A stretch of 64,000 nt of DNA, from assembly GCF_000287675.1 (NCBI RefSeq), contig NZ_ALJL01000038.1, positions 1 to 64,000 on the forward strand, in the 5' to 3' direction. The position numbers and the translations under genes were made by a program. The notes beneath the pieces are model-generated. The model had not been told where the DNA came from and ran no database searches. It saw only the letters and a list, made by a program, of their open reading frames with translations. Each line of letters starts with the position of its first letter. The first letter of the stretch is position 1. This DNA is from Lachnoanaerobaculum sp. ICM7. GTDB taxonomy: Bacteria; Bacillota; Clostridia; Lachnospirales; Lachnospiraceae. This document shows positions 19,013-27,187 of the stretch, piece after piece.

Positions 19013-19756
19013 ATGAATATTTTATTTACAGATTTGGACAATACTTTGATCTATTCAAAGAAAACGAATATAGAAGAAAAGATACCGGTGGAGCTTTATA
19101 ACGGAGAGATAAACAGCTTTATGTCAAAATACTCCTATGAGCTTTTGCATAAGTTAAATGAGATGCTCCTTATAGTACCTATTACCACAAGAACCTATAT
19201 TCAATACAGCAGAATAGATCTTGGTTTTAATCCAAAGTATGTACTATGTGCAAATGGAGGAATACTTTTAAAAGACGGCATAAAGTCGGATGAATGGTAT
19301 AAAGAAAGTCTTGATATAGTAAAGCCTTCATCAGATGAGAGAGAAAAAGCATATGCGTTTTTGCAAAAAGATAAAAGAAGAAAGTTTGAATGCAGAAATA
19401 TTGATGACTTATTTATCTTTACAAAATGCAATGAGATTGAGGATGTTGTAAGAGATCTTAAAAGCATACTGGATATGACAAAGGTGGAGGTTTTGTACAA
19501 TAAAGATAAGCTTTATATAATGCCGAAGAACTTAAACAAGGCGGATACGGTTAAAAGATTTGTCAAAAGATATGCAAAGAGCGAAGATCATGTATTTGCG
19601 GCCGGAGATACGGAGTTTGATATCGGAATGATAGAGCTTGCAGACATCGGATTTGCACATAAGGATTTGAATATAAGTAAAAATATTTTCAATGATTATG
19701 AAGGACTTTTTTCGGATTTTTATCTGGAAAAGGTTTTAGAATATATTAAGGAGTAG
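19013..19756 (+). CDS. HAD-superfamily hydrolase (phosphatase-like)
   Basis: 247 aa, cytoplasmic. HAD motif I is near the start (FTDLDNT, Asp7 and Asp9: nucleophile and acid/base). Motif II is probably in PITTRT. Motif IV is GDTEFDIGM near residue 200, with a Lys in the segment before it. The layout, with a ~100-residue insert between motifs II and III, resembles the C2-cap (Cof/sucrose-phosphatase-like) branch, so a small phosphorylated sugar or cofactor is the probable substrate, but which cannot be told. There is no ribosome site ahead of the ATG. The phospholipase-like gene follows after 3 nt, so the two form one unit. Confidence 0.82.
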   Translation: MNILFTDLDNTLIYSKKTNIEEKIPVELYNGEINSFMSKYSYELLHKLNEMLLIVPITTRTYIQYSRIDLGFNPKYVLCANGGILLKDGIKSDEWYKESLDIVKPSSDEREKAYAFLQKDKRRKFECRNIDDLFIFTKCNEIEDVVRDLKSILDMTKVEVLYNKDKLYIMPKNLNKADTVKRFVKRYAKSEDHVFAAGDTEFDIGMIELADIGFAHKDLNISKNIFNDYEGLFSDFYLEKVLEYIKE

Positions 19757-19759
19757 GAA

Positions 19760-20734
19760 ATGCCGGGATTTACAACTCACTATATTTTAGGGTTAAAGGC
19801 ATATGGTGGCTTAGAAAACTCAGGTTTAAAATATATTATATCTAAATACAGATGGTTGTATCAGCTGGGACTTCAGGGACCGGATATGTTTTTTTACAAT
19901 ATTCCGATACTGAGACACAGGGATTACAGAAATGTCGGCTCATATATGCATGAGAGCCATGTAAATGATTTTTTTGCAAATGCACTTTGTGAAATACAGG
20001 GGATGGAATCAAAACAAAAGCAACAGCAGGCTATAAGCTATATTGCAGGTTTTTTATGTCACTATGTGGGTGATTATATCTGCCATCCTTATATTTACGC
20101 AAGAATAGGGCATGAAAACGGAAAAAACAGCGCCTATGTATACGGACTTCATGCGGCACTTGAAAATGATATAGATACCATACTTTTAAAAAAGTACAAG
20201 AAAAAGAAAACATCGGAGTTCAATCAGGCAGCCACTCTTGCACTAAACGGTTTTGAGATACAATTTGTTTCGGATTTTCTTGCAAGAGTGATAAATAAAA
20301 CCTATTATCCGATTACATATAAGAATAATTTCAGAGTAACACCTGCCATGGTACACAGGTCAGTACTTGCAATGAGATTTGGAGTAAGAACTCTTGCCGA
20401 TCCCACGGGCAGAAAAAAAGACAGGATAAATGCCATAGAATCATTGTTTTTAAAAAAGCCTATAGTTTCACAGAAGATACTCTCAGATGAGGTACCGGAT
20501 GTAAAAGGAGCCCTAAATCTTGACCATGAACTTTGGATAAATCCGTGGAATAAGAGTGTTCATTCAAATGAAAGTTTTCCGGAACTTTTTGATAAGTGCA
20601 TTGACAGATGTGAGGAAATATTTAAGATACTGAACACTGAAATAGTGCCGGATAGAATGGAAGAGACCGATTTTCACAGACTGCTTGAGAATATAGGAAA
20701 TTACTCCTATCATTCAGGACTGGATGTAGGTTGA
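19760..20734 (+). CDS. Zinc-dependent phospholipase C family protein
   Basis: 324 aa. It fits the zinc-dependent phospholipase C/S1-P1-like fold (PF00882): TTHYILG at the start (His7), LGLQGPDMFFY (Asp42), YMHESH (His64), then AGFLCHYVGDYICHPYI (His101, Asp105, His109) and HAALENDID (His131). These are the positions that bind zinc in the family. There is no signal peptide, so unlike secreted clostridial alpha-toxins it should be cytoplasmic or membrane-associated; the substrate is unknown. An AAGGAG site lies at the end of the HAD gene, indicating coupling. Such proteins are common in Lachnospiraceae genomes. Confidence 0.85.
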   Translation: MPGFTTHYILGLKAYGGLENSGLKYIISKYRWLYQLGLQGPDMFFYNIPILRHRDYRNVGSYMHESHVNDFFANALCEIQGMESKQKQQQAISYIAGFLCHYVGDYICHPYIYARIGHENGKNSAYVYGLHAALENDIDTILLKKYKKKKTSEFNQAATLALNGFEIQFVSDFLARVINKTYYPITYKNNFRVTPAMVHRSVLAMRFGVRTLADPTGRKKDRINAIESLFLKKPIVSQKILSDEVPDVKGALNLDHELWINPWNKSVHSNESFPELFDKCIDRCEEIFKILNTEIVPDRMEETDFHRLLENIGNYSYHSGLDVG

Positions 20735-20752
20735 GAGATATCAAATGATTAG

Positions 20753-20770
20753 TATTTAAAAATTTAAATA
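20753..20770. promoter_or_regulatory. AT-only 8-bp inverted repeat before the terD-like gene
   Basis: TATTTAAA and TTTAAATA are perfect inverted copies 2 nt apart, in the only gap (70 nt) of this gene group. It may be an operator, but palindromes of A and T arise easily in this base composition. Confidence 0.25.
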
Positions 20771-20804
20771 TTATTACTTTAAAGAAAGTGAGGTGAATAA
20801 GAGT

Positions 20805-21599
20805 ATGTATCCGATGAATGTAACAAAACCTATAGGTGCGGAACAACTGGAGAATCTGAACCAAAAAAAAGGTGTTGTATTAAATAGTGACAATGTAGAT
20901 ATTTTGAATACTTCCTATTATAAAAAAACGGGAAACACTGCAAGTACACAAAATTCTGTTACTGCAGGCAGTACTACAGTAAGTCAGGACACCGGACAGG
21001 CTCAAAGCACTGGACAAAATGCCGATGTAAGGCGAATAACATTGCCGGCATTAAGCAAGAGAGTTTCAAAGGGGCAAAAAGTCCCGCTTACCTTTTCTTC
21101 AAACAAGATAAAGGTGAATTTTGGATGGAATGTGAACAATGCAGCCTGTGATGTGGATGTCTCAGCTTTTTTACTGGCAGGAAGCGGAAAAGTAGTCGGT
21201 GATGACTTTTTTGTATTCTACGGACAGGAGAGCAGTCCTGAGAGAAGTGTACTCTTTAAAAATGTTGAAGAGGCGAATGTATTACAGGTATTTGATATAG
21301 ACACTTCTATATTAAATCCGGCTGTACAAAAAATAGTCTTTGTAATGACTATAAATGATGCGTTGGAAAATGCACTGAACTTCAGTATGCTAAAAGACGC
21401 ATACATTCAGATCGTGGATCCGGTGACAAACACCGAGGTGGCTTCTTTCCTTGTGGAGGAATATTACAACAATATAAATTCCATGATGATGGGAGAAGTA
21501 TATCTGCACAACGGTGCATGGAAGTTTAATGCAATAGGAAACGGAGTAAATAAGGACTTGGCGGGACTTTGTGAATTTTACGGAGTACAAGTCGAATAA
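20805..21599 (+). CDS. TerD-family stress protein with N-terminal extension
   Basis: 264 aa from ATG 20805, which has GAGGTGA at proper spacing; the in-frame GTG at 20793 would lie inside that site. Residues ~1-75 are a polar Thr/Gln/Ser-rich extension. Residues ~80-264 match the TerD domain: INFGWNV-type strand (VNFGWNVNNAACDVDVSAFLL), DDFFVFYGQ, IVFVMTINDA, ASFLVEEYY and GAWKFNAIGNG. TerD proteins bind calcium at Asp residues such as those of DVDVS and occur in tellurite, colicin and phage resistance loci. No other ter gene (terB, terC, terZ) is nearby. The AIM24 gene follows after 10 nt, a pairing that suggests a shared stress role. Confidence 0.88.
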   Translation: MYPMNVTKPIGAEQLENLNQKKGVVLNSDNVDILNTSYYKKTGNTASTQNSVTAGSTTVSQDTGQAQSTGQNADVRRITLPALSKRVSKGQKVPLTFSSNKIKVNFGWNVNNAACDVDVSAFLLAGSGKVVGDDFFVFYGQESSPERSVLFKNVEEANVLQVFDIDTSILNPAVQKIVFVMTINDALENALNFSMLKDAYIQIVDPVTNTEVASFLVEEYYNNINSMMMGEVYLHNGAWKFNAIGNGVNKDLAGLCEFYGVQVE

Positions 21600-21609
21600 G
21601 GAGGGGAAT

Positions 21610-22317
21610 ATGCTGACATTTGAAGTAATTAACGAGTTGACACTTAAGGTTACCTGCGAGGGAAATGATACATTGATTGCAAAAGCAGGTGCATTTATAG
21701 CAGGAGAGAATCCGGGAGGAAAGAACTATACTTTTGAAAAGATGTTACTTGGACCGGGTGGAAGTATAGGACAGGCATTACTCGGACAGCTTGTAAGAAG
21801 AGTTGCAGGTGAGAATATACCTCTTATGAAGGTACATTTAAACGGAGCTTCCACAACATACTATGCTAACTACGGACAGCATGTAGTAGTATATAAGCTG
21901 GCACCGGGTGAGACGGTTTCAGTAGAGTCTGAAAATATACTCGCATTTACAAATGACTGTGATTACTCTGTAAGATTTTTAGGAGTAGGCGTACTTTCAC
22001 AAAAAGGTTTGGCTACAACCACATTGGTGGGTAGAGGAAATAATGCCTATGTTGCATTGCTCTCAGACGGAAACCCACTTGTTGTTTCAAACGTGAAGTC
22101 AAGAGATACACTTGCGGTAGATCCGGATGCTGTAATATGCTGGTTCAGCAAGAACGGAATGGGAGATCCACAGATAAAAGCGGATATATCATGGAAGACA
22201 TTTATCGGTCAGGCCTCAGGCGAGTCATATTCATTTGAATGGTCAGGAAATGAGCCTGTGACAGTACTGGTTCAGCCAAGCGAGAGAGGTGGCGGAATCA
22301 GAGTGAGTGTGGATTAA
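21610..22317 (+). CDS. AIM24 family protein
   Basis: 235 aa from ATG 21610, which follows AAGGAGGGG; a longer reading from GTG 21571 would run back into the terD-like gene. The beta-rich sequence with a glycine-rich middle (KMLLGPGGSIGQALLGQLVRR, residues ~38-58) and repeated VVVYKLAPGETVSVES and VLVQPSERGGG strands fits the AIM24/TIGR00266 family, predicted beta-helix-like proteins of unknown biochemical role; the yeast member is mitochondrial. In bacteria AIM24 genes are often near terD genes. There is no signal peptide. Transcription ends at the hairpin just downstream. Confidence 0.85.
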   Translation: MLTFEVINELTLKVTCEGNDTLIAKAGAFIAGENPGGKNYTFEKMLLGPGGSIGQALLGQLVRRVAGENIPLMKVHLNGASTTYYANYGQHVVVYKLAPGETVSVESENILAFTNDCDYSVRFLGVGVLSQKGLATTTLVGRGNNAYVALLSDGNPLVVSNVKSRDTLAVDPDAVICWFSKNGMGDPQIKADISWKTFIGQASGESYSFEWSGNEPVTVLVQPSERGGGIRVSVD

Positions 22318-22340
22318 TAAATTTGAATTATTGCAAGTTA

Positions 22341-22370
22341 AAAGCAGTCGGAAATCCCGACTGCTTTTTT
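22341..22370. terminator. Bidirectional terminator
   Basis: An 11-bp stem AAAGCAGTCGG (22341-22351) with CCGACTGCTTT (22357-22367), loop AAATC, T-run on the plus strand and A-run before it. It lies between the convergent AIM24 gene and the phosphocholine fusion gene. Confidence 0.92.
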
Positions 22371-22380
22371 ATGCTTTTTA

Positions 22381-24162
22381 TTAAAGCTTCATTACTTCTT
22401 TAAAAAAGTCCTTTGCATATCTGTACATTTTAAGAGAATACTCTCCGAATTCTTCGCCTACATTGGCCTTATATACGGTCCAAAGTGCCCAAAGATAACC
22501 GCTGAGTGCCATATAAGCATACAGCTTCTTATACTCATCTGTAAAAGGCTTTCTTTTAAGATAAGATTCTAAAAGTTCATCAGCCTGAGATTTATCATAA
22601 TAAGAATATATAGCGCACATCGCCACATCTATAACAGGATCCGCCATTCCGGCGTATTCCCAGTCAATAAGCTTTATCTTATTATCTGCAGTGATGATAA
22701 AATTATCGGCTACACTGTCTATATGACAGAGGCAAGTTTCGGATTTCATTCCTTTAAGTAAATCGAGTAAGAGCATCATATTTTTGTGAACCTCTTCTAC
22801 ATCTTCAAAAGATATTCCACCGCTCTTTTCACAGAGTCCGGTATAATAATCTATTCTCTCGGCTATATCAAAGCGATGGCTGACCTTTACATCAGTTTCA
22901 TGCAAAGTCCTTAAAAGTTCCATACATCTTGACATTTCTTCCTTATTAAAGGCATCGGCATTTTTTGAACCGTCATAAAACTTTGATATCTTATAACCGC
23001 TTTCCTTATCAAAATAAATTATTTTCTCCGTAATATGCAAATCCTTGACTGCCATATAGCAATCATACTCATTTGAACGGTTTATAAGTACATCTGTGCC
23101 CTTTCCGGGTATTCTACATATATAACTCTTATCATCCACTTCAAAAAGGAAAGATTTATTTGTCATACCGGCTTTTAATGTACGCAGACCTTTTATACGA
23201 CTCTCGGGGATATTAAAAACCTTTGCAATAAGTTCAAGAGCCACATTTCCACTGTTTTCCTTATATTTATCATCAAATGCTCGAAGCTCTTCCAGATTTT
23301 CAAACTCATAGACCTGATTTTCGGGCTGTGGATTGATATGCATGGCAGGCAGTGTAGAGTTTTTCTTTTGCAGTTCACTCATGAGTACATTTTCCCAATA
23401 CCAGTCATCGCTTCCCGGAGTAGCAAATGCTCTTTCCAGTATCGGCATAAACTCTTTTGAAAAGTCTTTGCTGAAATATACAGGTCCGTACATTACATAG
23501 GCATCGCTACCGCCTACATTTATAGCTGTTATTTCACGCTTTTTATTGAAATCAAGTACCCATTCATTCGTATTTCCTTCCATATATATAGAAGAATACC
23601 AGGAGTAAGGCTCATAGCTGTGATACATATTATCTCTCATCCAGTTATCTGAAGAAAGTATATATACATTGGAATCTTCTATATACTTACATGCGTAGTG
23701 CAATGTGGAAATATTGTTCTTAGTAGAATAGTCCGGATTATAAACAAGCTTTACATTGTACTTATCTATAAGATATTCAAAATGCTCCTTTAAATATCCC
23801 ACAACTATTACTATGTCAAAGACGCCGACTTCATGGAGCTGCTTGATCTGCCTCTCAATCATTCTCTCACCGAATACCTCAAGCAGTCCCTTTGGCGTTT
23901 CAAATGTAAGCGGAACAAACCTTGACCCGAAGCCTGCAGCCATGATAACGGCACGTTCCACCTTAAAAGGAGATAGATATTCAAGTCCGGCTTCGGTAAG
24001 ACTCATACTACTTCCTTCCTTATACAAATAGTTTAATGCCATAGCATCTTTTATAAGTGAGTTGATGCTTCCAAGAGAGAGGTTTAACTTCTCTGCAAGC
24101 TCTCTTTGAGTAATAGTATTACATTCAAATATTTCTCTGAGTAAATATGCGTATCTGTTCAT
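22381..24162 (-). CDS. HTH - LicC-like cytidylyltransferase - LicA-like choline kinase fusion
   Basis: 593 aa. The start is the ATG at 24162 with GGGAG 5 nt upstream; an upstream TTG (24174) overlaps that site. Residues ~1-60 are a winged helix-turn-helix (ITQRELAEKLNLSLGSINSLI). Residues ~68-290 are a nucleotidyltransferase with AAGFGSRFVPLTFETPKGLL, the signature of CTP:phosphocholine cytidylyltransferase LicC and relatives. Residues ~310-590 are a choline/ethanolamine-kinase-like domain (AGMTNKSFLF, then HIDSVADNF and LIDWEYAG for catalysis and Mg2+). It should phosphorylate choline and activate it as CDP-choline for surface glycans. No licD transferase or choline transporter is in the window. 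It is transcribed away from a choline-binding-repeat gene. Confidence 0.88.
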   Translation of the reverse strand: MNRYAYLLREIFECNTITQRELAEKLNLSLGSINSLIKDAMALNYLYKEGSSMSLTEAGLEYLSPFKVERAVIMAAGFGSRFVPLTFETPKGLLEVFGERMIERQIKQLHEVGVFDIVIVVGYLKEHFEYLIDKYNVKLVYNPDYSTKNNISTLHYACKYIEDSNVYILSSDNWMRDNMYHSYEPYSWYSSIYMEGNTNEWVLDFNKKREITAINVGGSDAYVMYGPVYFSKDFSKEFMPILERAFATPGSDDWYWENVLMSELQKKNSTLPAMHINPQPENQVYEFENLEELRAFDDKYKENSGNVALELIAKVFNIPESRIKGLRTLKAGMTNKSFLFEVDDKSYICRIPGKGTDVLINRSNEYDCYMAVKDLHITEKIIYFDKESGYKISKFYDGSKNADAFNKEEMSRCMELLRTLHETDVKVSHRFDIAERIDYYTGLCEKSGGISFEDVEEVHKNMMLLLDLLKGMKSETCLCHIDSVADNFIITADNKIKLIDWEYAGMADPVIDVAMCAIYSYYDKSQADELLESYLKRKPFTDEYKKLYAYMALSGYLWALWTVYKANVGEEFGEYSLKMYRYAKDFFKEVMKL

Positions 24163-24321
24163 ATAAGCTCCCAATATAATAAAATAAACATTAAGTTCAA
24201 AAATAGTAAAAATATATCTTTATTGAACATATTAGCATAACAGGGGGTATAAGTATACATATATATCTTAGAAAAAACAGAAATGTAATATTTTTGTAAG
24301 AAATCAGAAAAAGAAAATATA

Positions 24322-24350
24322 TTGTAAGTAATAAAATAAAGTTATATACT
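24322..24350 (+). promoter_or_regulatory. Promoter of the choline-binding-repeat protein gene
   Basis: TTGTAA (24322-24327), 17-nt spacer, TATACT (24345-24350). The ~80-nt leader ends in AAAAAGGAGA ahead of the ATG. The leader segment 24394-24405 is perfectly complementary to 26166-26177 downstream of the gene. Confidence 0.7.
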
Positions 24351-24438
24351 AGCTTTGTCTTAAGATAAAGGACTGATAAGAGCCTTTACGGGACGCATTA
24401 GATTTTAAAAAGGATTTCAAAAAGGAGATGCATTCATT

Positions 24439-26097
24439 ATGAGAAAGCAAACAAAGATTGCTGCATTAATTTCAGCAGCAGCTGTTCTCTCAGTTGGTGG
24501 AGCTATGACAGCTTTCGCTGCTACAGGCTGGCAACAGGAGAATGGTACATGGGTATATTATAACAGAAACGAAGAGAAAGTAACAGAGACATGGCAGAAG
24601 TCAGGTGACTACTGGTTCTATCTTGACGATAACGGCGAGATGGCTACAGATTCACTTATCGACGATGACGGAGATACATACTATGTTGACGTTAACGGTG
24701 TTATGGTTACAAATCGTTGGGTTGCAGTTGACAACGAGAACGCAGGCGAAGAGAACGAGCCAAATCAGTGGTGGTACTACTTCGGAGCTAACGGTAAGGC
24801 TTACAAGAGAAGCGATTCATCTACAGGTGACGTTTCTTTAAAGACTATCAACGGTAAGAAGTACACATTCAATACTGACGGTAAGATGCAGTATGGTTGG
24901 GTAAAAGACGGCGAGACACAGCATGATGACAACGCTTGGCAGGATTCAGAATACTTCTTCGGCGATGAGAACGACGGTTCTATGGCAGAAGGATGGAAAG
25001 AGATCGCTATCAAGGATGATCAGGCAGCAGACCTTCAGCCTGGTGACAACTACTGGGATGAGGATCAGACAAGATGGTTCTACTTCAAGGCTTCAGGAAA
25101 GAAGGAGAAGAGCCAGACAGGTAAGACAATCAACGGAAGAAAGTATGGCTTCGATGAGTATGGCCGTATGAACGCCGGTTGGATCACAACAGCTACAGCA
25201 TCTAATACTAAGGCTGCTGACGGCGGTTCACAGGGTATTGCTACATACTCTAACTCATTCTTATACTACTCAACACCTGAGGATGGTGCAAGATCTACAA
25301 AGGGTTGGTTCAAGGTAACTCCTGGTTACTACCTCCAGAGAGATAAGTATGAGGATGGATCAGATTACTGGTACTACTCAGACGGTAACGGAAAGCTTAC
25401 AGTTAACGAAATCAAGACAGTAAACGGTAAGAAGTATGCATTCGACAACTATGGTAGAATGATCAGCGGATTCGTTGTACTTCAGATGGAAGGTAACACT
25501 GTAGGTTCAGGTTACAGCTCAAAGAAGATCGTTCAGAAGGTGGATTCTGACGGTACATATGATACAGGCGACAACTACAACAGATTTGTAAAGGCTAACG
25601 ACAGCTTGTTCAGATCAGGAGAGCTTAAGTCTTACTTCTTCGGTGGAAGCGATGACGGTTCTATGAAGACAGGAAAGCAGACTGTAGAGCTTGATAGCGA
25701 AAAGTACACATTCGAGTTCGCTAAGAACGGTTCTAACAAGGGTGTTGGTCTTAACGGTATGGAAGATCACAAGTTCTATGTTGGTGGAAAGCTTACAACA
25801 GCTGATGCTGACAGCAAGATCGAGATCGTTATCCTTGACAGCAGCAACAAGTTAGTTGCTAAGTCATCTGTAGAGGATGCTCTTGCAGCTTACGGTAACG
25901 GTGGCGTTCAGCACTTCAAGTCAAACGGAGACTTAGATTATACAGAGTATAAGTTCACAGGTCTTCCAACAGGACACAAGGCTTATGTTGTTAACACAAC
26001 AGGTGCTATGGTTAAGAGCGGAACAAAGAAGGACGGAGATGATTACAAGGTTAAGACATCTAACTACACAGTAGATTGGGTACGTCTTGAGGAATAA
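24439..26097 (+). CDS. Secreted choline-binding-type cell-wall repeat protein, probably very highly expressed
   Basis: 552 aa. The signal peptide is residues ~1-28 (AMTAFA end). The rest is built of aromatic-Gly repeats of the cell-wall/choline-binding type (PF01473-like): GWQQENGTWVYYN, WQKSGDYWFYLDDNGEM, KTINGKKYTFNTDGKMQYGW, TINGRKYGFDEYGRMNAGW, TVNGKKYAFDNYGRMISGF. The last ~130 residues are a different, non-repeat domain I do not recognise. Such repeats bind choline on (lipo)teichoic acid in streptococci. Codon choice differs from all neighbours (AAC, GAC, TTC and AAG dominate), a mark of very high expression. It lies divergent to a phosphocholine-synthesis gene. No catalytic domain is visible, so a structural or S-layer-like surface role is possible. 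Confidence 0.87.
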   Translation: MRKQTKIAALISAAAVLSVGGAMTAFAATGWQQENGTWVYYNRNEEKVTETWQKSGDYWFYLDDNGEMATDSLIDDDGDTYYVDVNGVMVTNRWVAVDNENAGEENEPNQWWYYFGANGKAYKRSDSSTGDVSLKTINGKKYTFNTDGKMQYGWVKDGETQHDDNAWQDSEYFFGDENDGSMAEGWKEIAIKDDQAADLQPGDNYWDEDQTRWFYFKASGKKEKSQTGKTINGRKYGFDEYGRMNAGWITTATASNTKAADGGSQGIATYSNSFLYYSTPEDGARSTKGWFKVTPGYYLQRDKYEDGSDYWYYSDGNGKLTVNEIKTVNGKKYAFDNYGRMISGFVVLQMEGNTVGSGYSSKKIVQKVDSDGTYDTGDNYNRFVKANDSLFRSGELKSYFFGGSDDGSMKTGKQTVELDSEKYTFEFAKNGSNKGVGLNGMEDHKFYVGGKLTTADADSKIEIVILDSSNKLVAKSSVEDALAAYGNGGVQHFKSNGDLDYTEYKFTGLPTGHKAYVVNTTGAMVKSGTKKDGDDYKVKTSNYTVDWVRLEE

Positions 26098-26177
26098 TCT
26101 CAGTTAATTAAATAGATTTTATATAGGCTTGAGGTGGAGCGAAGCGAAGCCTCATGGCATCTGATAAATCTAATGCG

Positions 26178-26213
26178 AGAGGAATACTTTCTAAGGAGGT
26201 ATTCCTCTTTTTT
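26178..26213 (+). terminator. Rho-independent terminator
   Basis: A 10-bp stem AGAGGAATAC (26178-26187) with GTATTCCTCT (26199-26208) and a T-run. A second smaller hairpin (AGGCTT 26125-26130 with AAGCCT 26147-26152) lies before it in the 3' untranslated region. Confidence 0.93.
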
Positions 26214-26252
26214 GATTTTATCATATGTAAATTGTATTTAATAAAAAACAGG

Positions 26253-26268
26253 AATAATTCTCATTATT
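26253..26268. promoter_or_regulatory. Possible Fur/PerR-like operator
   Basis: AATAAT-TCTC-ATTATT, a perfect 6-bp inverted repeat just upstream of the -35 box of the mscL-desulfoferrodoxin-rubredoxin operon. The half-sites resemble those of PerR/Fur boxes, but the 4-nt spacing does not match the usual 7-1-7 pattern. Confidence 0.35.
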
Positions 26269-26273
26269 AGTAC

Positions 26274-26302
26274 TTGACTTTTTTGATATTTTAGTTCATA
26301 AT
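26274..26302 (+). promoter_or_regulatory. Promoter of the mscL-dfx-rubredoxin operon
   Basis: TTGACT (26274-26279), 17-nt spacer, CATAAT (26297-26302). The leader up to 26395 is ~85 nt. Confidence 0.7.
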
Positions 26303-26395
26303 AAAAGCACATTGTGGTTGTGCAAAATTAAATCTAATGATTTTGAGATTTAAGTAAGTAAATTGCTCAAGTACAACCGGATATTGGAGGACAAG

Positions 26396-26800
26396 ATGTT
26401 AAAAGATTTTAAAGAGTTTGCGTTTAAAGGTAATGTTTTGGATATGGCGATAGGTGTTATCATAGGTGGGGCCTTTGGTAAGATTGTCACATCTTTGGTA
26501 AATGATTTGATTATGCCTATCATATCTATATTGACAGGAGGTTTAAACTTTACAGATCTTAAGTATGTTATTACTCCTGCACATGGTGACGTAGCTGAGA
26601 ATGCTATCGCTTACGGATCTTTTATCCAAAATGTAGTTGATTTCCTTATCATTGCATTCTGTATCTTCTTATTTGTAAAGCTTATAGAGAAGACTAAGAG
26701 AAAAGATAAAGAGGATGCTAAGGTAGAGGAAGCACCTGCAAAGGCTGATGATGTTGTTCTTCTGGAGGAAATTAGAGATTTATTAAAAGCAAAGAACTAA
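26396..26800 (+). CDS. mscL: Large-conductance mechanosensitive channel MscL
   Basis: 134 aa from ATG 26396, which has GGAGG 5 nt upstream; the frame extends 11 codons further up but without a ribosome site. MLKDFKEFAFKGNVLDMAIGVIIGGAFGKIV is the classic MscL N-terminal amphipathic helix plus first membrane helix, given here in family form. DLIMPIISILTGG follows, then a second membrane helix (VVDFLIIAFCIFLFVKLI) and a charged C-terminal helix. MscL forms a homopentameric pore that opens under membrane tension to release solutes in hypo-osmotic shock. It leads an operon with two redox proteins, an unusual grouping. Confidence 0.96.
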   Translation: MLKDFKEFAFKGNVLDMAIGVIIGGAFGKIVTSLVNDLIMPIISILTGGLNFTDLKYVITPAHGDVAENAIAYGSFIQNVVDFLIIAFCIFLFVKLIEKTKRKDKEDAKVEEAPAKADDVVLLEEIRDLLKAKN

Positions 26801-26809
26801 GGAGGAAAT

Positions 26810-27184
26810 ATGAGTTTTTATCGTTGTGCACACTGTGGAAAGATTGTCTCAGTAGTAGTTGATGGTGGTGGTACACTTGGATGTTGTGGAGAGCCTATGC
26901 AGCTCTTAAAGGCTAACACAACAGATGCAGCTAAAGAGAAGCATGTACCTGTAGTAACTGTTGATGGTAATAAGGTTGTTGTTAATGTAGGTAGCGTAGA
27001 TCATCCTATGACACCTGAGCATCTTATCAACTTCATCATGATCGAAACAAACCTTGGAAAGCAGTACAAGGGACTTACAGCTGAGGATAAGCCACATGCT
27101 GAGTTCGCATTACAGGATGGTGAGAAGCTGATAGCAGCTTATGAGTATTGTAATTTACATGGTTTATGGAAAGCAGAGGTATAA
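26810..27184 (+). CDS. dfx: Desulfoferrodoxin (superoxide reductase)
   Basis: 124 aa. The N-terminal desulforedoxin-like domain (residues ~1-36) has CAHC and GCCG, four Cys for a rubredoxin-like Fe(SCys)4 site (centre I). The C-terminal domain holds the catalytic Fe(His)4Cys site (centre II): His in KEKHVPVV, two His in VDHPMTPEHLI, and Cys and His in CNLHGLW. It reduces superoxide to hydrogen peroxide without making oxygen. The rubredoxin gene directly behind it is the likely electron donor. GGAGG precedes the ATG. Confidence 0.96.
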   Translation: MSFYRCAHCGKIVSVVVDGGGTLGCCGEPMQLLKANTTDAAKEKHVPVVTVDGNKVVVNVGSVDHPMTPEHLINFIMIETNLGKQYKGLTAEDKPHAEFALQDGEKLIAAYEYCNLHGLWKAEV

Positions 27185-27187
27185 TTT

